The notes below the pieces were generated by a model. That model ran no database searches. It saw only the letters and a program-made list of their open reading frames with translations, and was not told where the DNA came from. A DNA stretch of 64,000 bases from assembly GCF_048128805.1 (NCBI RefSeq), contig NC_136010.1:17495480-17559479 (forward strand). The letters are read 5' to 3'. Source of the stretch: Centroberyx gerrardi (lineage: Eukaryota > Chordata > Actinopteri > Beryciformes > Berycidae). The translations under genes were made by a program, and so were the position numbers. Shown here one piece after another: positions 54,711-64,000 of this stretch. Positions within the stretch are counted from its first letter, which is position 1. Each line of letters begins with the position of its first letter.

Positions 54711-57700
54711 TATTCCCCTGGGTTTGGGGGTTACACAATAAGCTCAGTGAGGTGATGGAGACTGGCAGACTGGTGATTTAACATTCCCTCGCATGCTCTT
54801 TATGGCACTTATAATGGACCTGATGTTACCATGGAGACCAAGCATCCCAGCCAAGAAGAAGGCTGCCTTAATTTTTAAGGAAAGCCAAGGCACAGATGTT
54901 AGATTTAAGCTATGTGAGACTCCAACAAAGCCCATCTGGCATGTCTAAACAGACATGGCTAGACATTTGTAATTTAGAGTTTACAGAAATGTATCAATAT
55001 TGATCTTTCTTTGATGAAGACTTTATCTTCCTTCAGAGCATTTAGTGTTGTGTGAGGCACATAAACCATGCTGTGAGAATGAGTGAGAGAGTGGGAGAGC
55101 AAAGAGCAATGGAGAGCAAGGATGCAAAGTGAAAGAGACAGAGAGAGGGGGAGTTTTGCTGCTGACGCTCGGAGCAGACTATTGTTCAGCGTTATGGCAC
55201 AACATGACATATCTGTGATTAGAAGGAACAAACCAACCAAATAATTGTTGAGAGAGTTTGGGTCCTGCCAAGGGCAGTTATACATTTCTGCCATCTATCA
55301 CATACAGTCAGCGAGAGACTGTTGATTACAGGACCAGACATCAATCTGAGTTTCCTCCACAGAAAATCCATTCTGTGCTTTAAAGAAAGGCAAATGGAAG
55401 GCACAGGAGATCACAAATAACATGTTTCCCACATTGAAACGTATTGAAAAACCCTGAATAAAATGTTTCAGATTCGGTGGAAGAAAACACGCAAAGTGAA
55501 AAATCACACAGTGCGCATCCTTGGTCAAACTACCCAGTCTGCCTGTGCTTTATTCCTCTCTGCCTTCACCAACCTACAGTATGTCTCCTTCACAGCTTTT
55601 CACTCATACTGCAGAATGTTGAACAACTGCACAACTAAACTGATTATCAGAAAGTGTCTGCCTCTTATCTATAATTGAATAGATCGTGTAAGGTCATATA
55701 GCGCCTGCACTTTATAAATAAATGAATCATTACATAAATCCATGTGTGTATGATGTTCACTTGCATCTCGATCAATAAATGGATGTGAGGAGATGTCAGC
55801 CAACGCTTGTTTTTCATCTTGTGTGTGACAGAAGCGGTAAGAACAATGACATCAAACATGTAGCATGTACAATTTCTGCACGGCATGCATACTGCGTTAA
55901 CTTGTTCCGCATGTTCATGATGAATGAATAAATTATTGTGCACATCTGAAAAGTTCTCTGCAGCAGAATCCATATGGAAGATAATGAGTCTTACAATAAA
56001 GACAGAGCTTATAGCTTCGTCTTTTTATTCTTTTTCTTTCTTTCTTTCTTTTTTTTGGTAACATCTACAGAGAAAGTTCAGCTTACTTGTTACAGACACT
56101 TACACTTTTCACACTTTACCGACACTATTAAAGGGACTTCACAACAAGAATAAATCCTCTTTTCCACGCTGGGAATCAAGTACACTACTTCAGGACTGGA
56201 GTTTACACGGGCTATAATCTTCGGAGCTCCGTGATCAATAAAGCTGTCACTCATACAGAATTTCCCAGGTATTGAAAAGCACTCAACAGTGCTCTGCTGT
56301 AATTAATCATTATGCACATAATTACGTCTGTATTTAGAGCCAAGGCAGAGTTTGAAACATCCCCTAAATCACAAATCCCTGCACTTTCCCATCCATTTAG
56401 AGAGGTCTTAATACAGTCTTGCAATCTGTGAGCTGTTAAAAGATGTCTCAGCAGGGTAAGTTCAATCCATTAGCGCTCTGTTGTTTTATGGGAATGTTTT
56501 CAAAGACTTTAAAGCCGTCTCGGTAAAGTGCAAACACTTTCTCAGTTATTATGCTGCTCGCTTAAACAGCTATCACTGGGAGCATGCGATTTAAATGCAA
56601 CAGCAAGCAGCCAGCAGCCCACAGTGACCGATACTAGAAGGTATCCATATAATCAGTTTTTGGCATTTCTTTTATCCTCCCATTGCACAGCTGTTATAAT
56701 TAGGATTGTGATGCAGCAAGAATTTCAATTCATCTGAAAAATCTGGAAAATGGTAAAGTAAAAGGTAACTTCATATGTAAATGGGCTTTATGAAAAAAAG
56801 AAGCACACAGACTAATACTGAAGACCCACTTGCATAAAGAAGCAGATAACCCACTTTGTGTCTTAAAACCAGAATAAACCGCCCAAACATGTCAACAAAG
56901 CCATCGCTGGCTGTGGTTCCTGTGCAGGTGATTGATTACAGTATAAACTCTTGGTGATGGGTGATCTTGGAGTCCAATCAGTCATGTAAGCACAAAGGCC
57001 AAAATTAATTCAAGAATAAAAGCATCATACCCACACCGTCTCTCTCCTCTTCTGTTTGGTTCTGGATGAATCGCTGAGTCACTAAGCTAATAACCAGCGC
57101 TGGGTAGAACAAAAGAGCCATTCCAAAGAGAAGATAAACCATAGGTAGGGGAGTGAGAGCCAGAGGCGCAGCGGCATCTGTGTGTACTAATGATGCCCAG
57201 AACATAGAATCAGACCCTCAATCATCGGTTGTCAAAATAAAGAAGAAGTCAAGAAGAGAGGTAAACAAATATGGACCGCAGGGAGAATGGATAAATAAAG
57301 GGCTGCCATGGAGTAACTCTGTCCTTTAATTAGAGAGAGGGAAGACTGTAGGCCATCCTGCACTGACAAAACTCTACTGAGATGTCGACTGCCTGGACAT
57401 CAGCTATCTCTCTGTATAACCGAAATGTTCAGGAAAGTGAAAAATGAGAAGTGACAGATTTCTATCCATCTTGACTACAATTTCATTTTCAATTTAAAAC
57501 TCTTTAACCGGCATCCTGCAGAACTGTAAAGAGGCTTATCCGACACATTTTTTTTCTGGAGGTCAAAGTCAGAATAATGAGTGTGAATTGATCATGCAAA
57601 TTAAGAACATCATGTCCGAAGCATTGACTGTTTGATGACACCTTGAGGCGTTGCCGGCTGCGGGACAGGGCTGCGTAATGATCACTTAATGGGTTAGGAC

Positions 57701-60370
57701 AGCAAGTCCTCCAACATAATTGACAATAGAGGAGAAAACAGGGCAAAGGACCTCTTAGTCAAACTTTTTCCAGTGCTGCCTGCTTGCAAGAAATGAGCAT
57801 GTTTCATCTGAAATCAATTTAAATGTAAAAATTCAATTTTGCTGGCAAAACATTATCAGCTGCTTTCCTGCTATCCCGCTGCTTTACAGCCGAAATAATA
57901 TAAAACTCCTCCTGCTATTGAGAGGTGCAGTTTTATCCATTATATTTGGGATTTTATCCACCAGCTCCCACACAATGAAAATGCTTCTCTCCCTCCTACA
58001 TTCCCTTCCTCCCCGGTCTGCATCGCTCTTCCCTTGTTCCCCTGTGTCTTCTGAACTATGATGTGCTTTTCCCTGTGGACTCCTCTCCTTCTCCTGCTGC
58101 ACTACCCCACCAGCCCCCCCCCACCCCCCGCTCCGTTTGATGAATATTTCACAGGCCAGTAGAGACAGTCCTCTCCTCTCATCCTATTCCCAGACACCGT
58201 CCGGGCTCTCAGTACCTATCACCTTCAGAGACGATAGCATCATAGCACCGGGTGAGGGACACCGCTATAAGGAGAGAGGGTGGGGAGCATATCATATGAA
58301 GAAAAATGGAAGTGTGTATTCACTTAAGTTATATATGCCTTGGAGTGCTAGTTCTCTCTGAAATCAGGACTGTGCTGACCTTAGCACTATCCCAGAATGA
58401 CAGAGTGAATCTGAGTTAAAGGTTAAATCAGGCAAGGCTTCGCAAGGCAAGGCCAAAACACCCAGGAGGCAAAAAGGGGTGAAGGGGCGAGGATACTGTG
58501 TCGGTGAAATCCCCTTGAATGCATCTGAAATGTTCAAAAACAACAAGCAAGCCCTATAACAGATAGGGTTTACAAATTATTGCTACATCATGCTATTCAT
58601 ATCATTCTGCCATGCTGTGGCACAGTGGGATCCAAATCAGTGGAGAATAACGAGAAACCTTTCCTGAGGGGAAAAAAATAGAAGGGATTCACAAGAAAAC
58701 AACAGAATAGCTGATCAAGAGGAGGCAGCGGAGCCTGCAGGCCAGCGCCTGTCACCAAGGACAACTAATTGTTGGTTTAATACAATCCCAGGTTTCTATG
58801 GTGGACCAACCTGCAGTGGCACCACACACTGAAAGGAAATAGCCTGAGCCTTGAGGAAAAGTCCTTGTAATACTCCCACCTATGGCCACTATTTACCAAA
58901 ATGGAGAGAGAAGGACATTTTGTAGGAGGACTGCTCTAAATTACAGTTGAAATGATAATTTGAAACGCCCTCTATACCGAGGCTTCTTGGTGAATAATGT
59001 AAATAGTCTTGTGGATTTGGATCTCAGACAGCAAATGTGTTTGGATTGCCAGTTCACACTCAGTCAAAACTGTTCAATTTTCTATAGAATCTCTCGCAGT
59101 CAGCAGGCACCCAGTAATTCTCCCCCAAGTGAGCAAAATTAGAATTGAGTGATATGGTAAATAGCTGCTTGGAGGACTAAGCCATTCACTATCAGCCGGT
59201 TATACAGTGCAGTTATACAGTACATTTCATTCCATTTGGCATATCTACAATATGTGCTATGCATAGTAATGTTGGCTGGCACAAATGATATGTACATAAT
59301 ATGACAGTTGTTATGTTTAAAAACAATTGTCACTACTTGCACAATGTGACATGCTGACATTAATCCAGGAATACAGTACATGTGTACTATATAGCATTGC
59401 TCCCCCCTCCACTTGTTTTACATCAGCCGACTCATCCCTTGTGCTAACACATGACAAATCCATATGGGATGCAAATACCTCCTCTGCCTGTCTATTCCCT
59501 CCGTCTCTCAATCATCGTCATCGCCTACAAATCTCTGCCTGCTTGTGCCGGCCTTGTGCAGAACCCACGCTCTCTGCTGAGAGAGAGAAGCCAGGCAGAG
59601 AGGCCATCACAGCAGCTAGCTGCGCTGACTCCAGCATGCATCGCCCTCTCCTCACGCACAGCTGAGTAAACATCAAGGGATAAACAGCCCCGGGCCAAGT
59701 CAGCGGGGCAGGACAGAGGCAATAGTATGCCCTGCTACAGCAGAGGGCTTTTTTAGTGGCAGAGAGAATCTCAGCAGGGTCAATCTATGAGATTAACTCG
59801 AACTGCGAGGCTCAAAGTGTGAATGCAGCCTTGTTTTATACAGAGCCTCTCTGAATCCTTCTGTCCTTTTAGAACATTAGCAAAAGGCTGTTCGACCTGG
59901 GTGTGGTAAGAAAAGCAGACATAGCAGATTTATAGCAGCTGTATGGCAAGGAAAGTAGAAACAAAAGTGATAGTCAAATGTTCTCAAGTGTCTTCAAGAG
60001 ACAAATTCAGGTGAGACCTGTGACCAGAATCAGAACTTTCCTTTGGCCTCTGTCCAGTAGAATAGATCAAATATTTTCTCCAACATCATTTTTTCTGTGT
60101 TTAAGAGCAGTCTCTCTTCCCCGCATATGAACAAGGCTTCGAACCTTGCACTTATGCCTAGAGTGGTGCCTCATAATGAGCGGTCATTTTGATAGAGTTT
60201 AAAACAGGATTGTTTGAGTGTTTCCAGAGTCAGATGATTATGTTTCTGTCTGGCTGCTTCCTCACACCCTGTTGAGACCAAGATGAAAGGTTAGCTGTGA
60301 ATTACTGATGATTATATACTGTATAAAAGGCTGTGATATGTTTTTGTGTGATGTGTGTTTCTTAGCACCT

Positions 60371-60372
<2 letters not shown>

Positions 60373-60412
<40 letters not shown>
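60373..60412. repeat. (GT)n microsatellite
   Basis: Perfect GT array of 20 units. Confidence 0.95.
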
Positions 60413-60413
<1 letters not shown>

Positions 60414-61903
60414 TGTCTGCCTGTATGTGTGTGTTCATTTGAATGTTTAAGTTTGTGTGCAAGTCTCTTCATTGCATGTCTAATAAACGCAATGCATAAT
60501 TATGAGCCATAATCACCTTCCAACAGGATGGAAGAAAATTCATTCAGGAAAGCCACACAGTCTGTCACTGAACATTTCACTTGACTGTAACTCAGTAACG
60601 ACTTCAGACGGCGATTGAAGTCGCATATTGCACTCTGCGTATCCTGGCTTTTCTAATAATTTATACAGACTTAAATCGATAACGTCTTCAACCACTTAAT
60701 GAAATTGTGTATTGCTTTCATTGTTTCATGCTCAGATGGCTTTTAATTACTTTTTATACACCGTCTAAAGTAGCCTAAATAAGTAAAATCAAATCCAATT
60801 TTGCAAGAACCCCCAACCGGTCGTGACGCTCCGTGTTGCCAAGGTGCAGCGGTGCCTTTGTGCTCCTATTGTGAGCCGGGAGCTGAGCAAAATGTGCACT
60901 TTACATCGAGGAATGCTGTGCATGCTTTACAACGCTTTGACAGATCCCTGGGAAAAGGCTGCATGAATAAGTCAGGTACGGTATGTACTGTGGTGAGAGG
61001 AAAACCACGCATGGACATATGGTAATATGTCAGAGGGTCATAGTGTATATACATGCCTAGATGCACAATGGGGATACACAGATGGATGATACATGACATA
61101 TGTACATATATAACATATATACACAGAGACACACACACACAGTAGTCTAGTTGCACAATAGAGTGCTCATAGATTTATTTTAGGAATAGCTCTATGATTC
61201 ACTATCTGAGTGGCTTTAATAAAGCAGCCAAGCCCCTCTGAGCTATGAGTTGGGACCAGCCCATACAGTAGATCTGCCCCGGGCTGGAGGCTGGACAGCA
61301 GGAGCCATTGCAGCCAGCCCCGAGGCTTTGTTTACCGGCCAATTTGATCACCAGGGACTGCATCCCGACAGAGGAGAAGGAGGAAGCCATCACCCTCATT
61401 AATAAGAAAACATCAAAAGACAGATAGAGGCTCTGCTGGAGCACACTCTCCTGCTGGAGAACAGCACCTCTCCGCTTCTCTGCAGCTAACAAACCCCCTC
61501 TTTCATCAAATGTCTTTCATTTCGCTGTTCCCAAAATACCACCCACAGCCAGGGAAGGTTGGGACGAGCCTCAATTAATGAATGCATTCATTACAGGGAC
61601 TTCTGTTACTTTTTGGTGCAGTTTGCAGGGCGGGAAAACTGTCAGGAGGGAAAAAAGGCCCTGCAGCTCTTCCCCTAGAGTGAACCTCCTTCGTGTGACA
61701 AATTTCACACTCTACTGAGAGAAATCCGCTGAGGCTTTAGATTTCCCAGGCTGTCACATGCTGTTCCTGAACACCTAGAGATTAATTCATTTCCCAGATA
61801 GTGGATGTAAGCAACTCCGACTCCCAAACACGCAGTGTTCATGCCGTCACTACCTGCCCAATCTCAAAGCGACAGCAAAGGAAGATTCAAGCTGGGAGGC
61901 AAG

Positions 61904-61907
<4 letters not shown>

Positions 61908-61934
<27 letters not shown>
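61908..61934. repeat. (CA)n microsatellite
   Basis: Short perfect CA array. Confidence 0.93.
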
Positions 61935-61942
<8 letters not shown>

Positions 61943-62544
61943 ATACGGGTCAACATGTCACTATCTTTCAGTTTGACTAAATATCTAGTTCAGTGCATGA
62001 ATATAATACAGTAGACACAACTGCAACATCTCGGTCAGACTAATTCAGCAGCCTTAGGGCCTAATTAAATGAGTGGTTAACTAAGCAGGCAGCACTATTT
62101 TTTAATATATTACTGCAGCTGCAGTGACCATGAAACAGCATAAAACTATATGCCCTATCTGTTGTGAGTCCTCCATCAATTGAATAGTAAATTAGCGTTA
62201 GGGAGTTTTATCAAAGCATGTAAAGACATTATCAAGCTCCAGCTCAGGCACTGCTCAAACTATATTAGCAGATAAGTTTGAAAAGTTATTCTGATTAATA
62301 TTTCTTCACATTTTACCAAACAGGACAAGCTTCATCAGTAGCTTACATGTCCATACCCTCTGGCCAGCTGTGATTTTATGCTAATTCTATTCTGGAGAAA
62401 CTAAAAGAAAATAAATGTTTTACAGTACAAATTTCAAGAGGAATCAGCCACCATCTGCCATCCTTTTTTGTGTGGTACACAATCGTTCAACTTGGACAAA
62501 GGCATGAAGTTAAAGAAAGAATCAATACTTTTTTATTTGCCTCG

Positions 62545-62776
62545 CTGTGTGTGTGTGTGTTTCTTTGGTTGGGTGAGGTGGAGGGTGTGTGTGTGTGTGT
62601 GTGTGTGTCTGGGGGGGGTGAGTGGTTATTGTGAGGACTCTGAACACGCCCAGAGAAATGAACACACACAGCAGAAGACTCAGGCTCCCTGCTGCGTTCT
62701 GCCAGAGAGAAAAGGACAACAGGCAATGACACACGCACCACAGGGAACATACACTGCACATAAACATACAGACATG

Positions 62777-62808
<32 letters not shown>

Positions 62809-62932
62809 CACACACATACACATACACAGAGGCTACATATGCATGGAAACACACAAATAAACACACATACAGAAACAGGCACAAAGGCAGACAAATTGAA
62901 CAGCATTTTAAGATATATCCTCGGGCACGCGT

Positions 62933-62975
<43 letters not shown>

Positions 62976-62997
62976 ACACACACACACACACACACTG
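62545..62997. repeat. Cluster of (GT)n and (CA)n arrays
   Basis: GT arrays at about 62546-62562 and 62585-62610 are followed by CA arrays at 62777-62816 and 62937-62994. Opposite-strand polarity within 450 bases means the transcript could fold GT against CA. Long open frames here are entirely repeat-driven. Confidence 0.9.
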
Positions 62998-64000
62998 ACA
63001 CAGACTTTCGAAAGAGCACTGCCGGTTCAATACAATATTGTAGCTTATGGAGAGCCATGTGTTCAGGCTAGAAATCATCAGCACAGTGGAATCAGCTGCA
63101 AAGTATGTCAAAACAGTGGTGACAGGTGGCGCCTTAAAGCTGGAAATGGTCCCATGTGAAAGTCACACTAATAAGACAGGGAGGGAAAACACAGCTGATG
63201 TATGTGAGTGTGGACCGGTGAGGAAGACTAAGGGTAAAATGAAATGGCTGAACTATCTGGCTCCATTCACAACGCATTCAAAAATAATTGGAAGCGCTGA
63301 AAATCAAAAGAGCATTTCAACAATATTTCACTACCAGTGCACAATAGAGAGGAGCAATTATGAGCGCCGAGGCACACCACTCTGAGACAAATGGATCTGA
63401 AATTGATTTGCATCTATAAATGGTTGGCTGTTATAAATTATTTCTCCAGATTTGCTCTCTAGAATGGCTATAATGGATTTCAATTCTTTTCTTTTCAATT
63501 ATAGGTGATGGAAGTCTTATCCACAGGAATAAAGCCGTCAGCTATTGTACGTTTTTTCTGGTTCCCTTTACTTGGAACTGGCTCATTTTGAAAATCCCAC
63601 TGGGCTTTCAGTGAGTGAATCACAGTGTAGTGTAAAAGTTGAGGGTCAGGGCAGACACTGTGCAACCTCTTAACAAGCTGAGGTTGCCATGGTGACCTAC
63701 AAAGGACTCAAAGGAGGCTGACCTGACCAACAGCTCATTCAGACAGAAACGCACTGCGATCCTAACACCAATCTTACCACGGGTCTCTTGTTCCACACAC
63801 TTAGTGTATGCCTGTGTGCGCACGTGTGTATTTGTTTATCTTCTGTAATTACAGCTTTTTTTCACAGTACACAGGGAGAGAAAAAAAAAGAAACCCAACA
63901 TCGCACTGAAATGTTCTCTTCAGCTCAGGTCTGCACAGCTAAAGCACAGCTAATGAGAGGTATCATTCATAGCGCTGGCGTCGTTTCACTGAAATACACT

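Larger units (their letters stand above)
54397..64000 (-). other. asic1: Long asic1 intron, running off the window
   Basis: No exon of the ASIC N-terminal part was found, so at least 9.6 kb of intron separates 54396 from the first exon. It lacks obvious transposons but has many microsatellites (54528-54710, 60373-60412, 61908-61934, 62545-62997). It also has non-repetitive AT-rich patches with homeodomain/POU-like words (near 55650-55990, 57560-57690, 61560-61600, 63380-63520) that could be conserved enhancers. A possible small membrane-protein frame is at 57005-57205 (-). Confidence 0.6.

Noticed and set aside
62487-63058. Long Cys-Val rich frames up to 178 codons
   Set aside because: Translation of (GT)n arrays.

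Overview
This window is nuclear DNA from a ray-finned (teleost) fish. The evidence is spliced vertebrate genes with short GT-AG introns, protein sequences closest to vertebrate ADCY6, GALNT6, G6PD, GPD1 and ASIC1, very abundant (CA/GT)n arrays, and fish-type hAT MITEs and L2-clade LINE pieces. No prokaryotic, viral or CRISPR signal was seen. Orthology calls rest on remembered family sequences and were not searched.

Layout from left to right: (1) 1-11833, a long region with no recognised exon, read as the large first intron of adcy6; it holds a 379-bp hAT MITE, a 5'-truncated L2 LINE and several microsatellites. (2) 11834-19992 (+), 21 exons of adenylate cyclase 6 (889 codons; the 5' coding exon lies left of the window), then a ~2.7 kb 3'UTR. 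(3) About 23385-24090 (-), a decayed reverse-transcriptase-type element. (4) 25182-26477 (-), a three-exon 161-aa gene read as spmip11/tex49, a sperm microtubule inner protein. (5) 27569-31237 (+), galnt6, all ten coding exons (605 aa). (6) About 31640-40201 (+), g6pd with promoter and twelve coding exons (514 aa). (7) 43006-48002 (-), gpd1, eight exons (351 aa), convergent with g6pd. (8) 51968-54396 (-), the last eight exons of asic1; its first exon(s) lie right of the window beyond an intron of at least 9.6 kb.

ADCY6, SPMIP11/TEX49, GALNT6, GPD1 and ASIC1 are all on human 12q13, so the block is conserved synteny. G6PD is X-linked in human, so its place between galnt6 and gpd1 is a lineage difference. 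The genes are not a pathway, although g6pd (NADPH supply) and gpd1 (glycerol-3-phosphate/NADH shuttle) are both cytosolic dehydrogenases and sit tail-to-tail.

The most interesting signal is in adcy6: two tandem frame-preserving microexons (27 and 30 nt) that look like a duplication, each encoding an Asn-Glu-Thr glycosylation sequon in the predicted extracellular loop between the last two membrane segments. Other unusual points are GC-AG introns in g6pd and gpd1, a (GT)12 array in place of the pyrimidine tract at a g6pd acceptor, a 19-G run just after a g6pd donor, a perfect 16-bp hairpin in gpd1 intron 1, and two diverged copies of one hAT MITE family.
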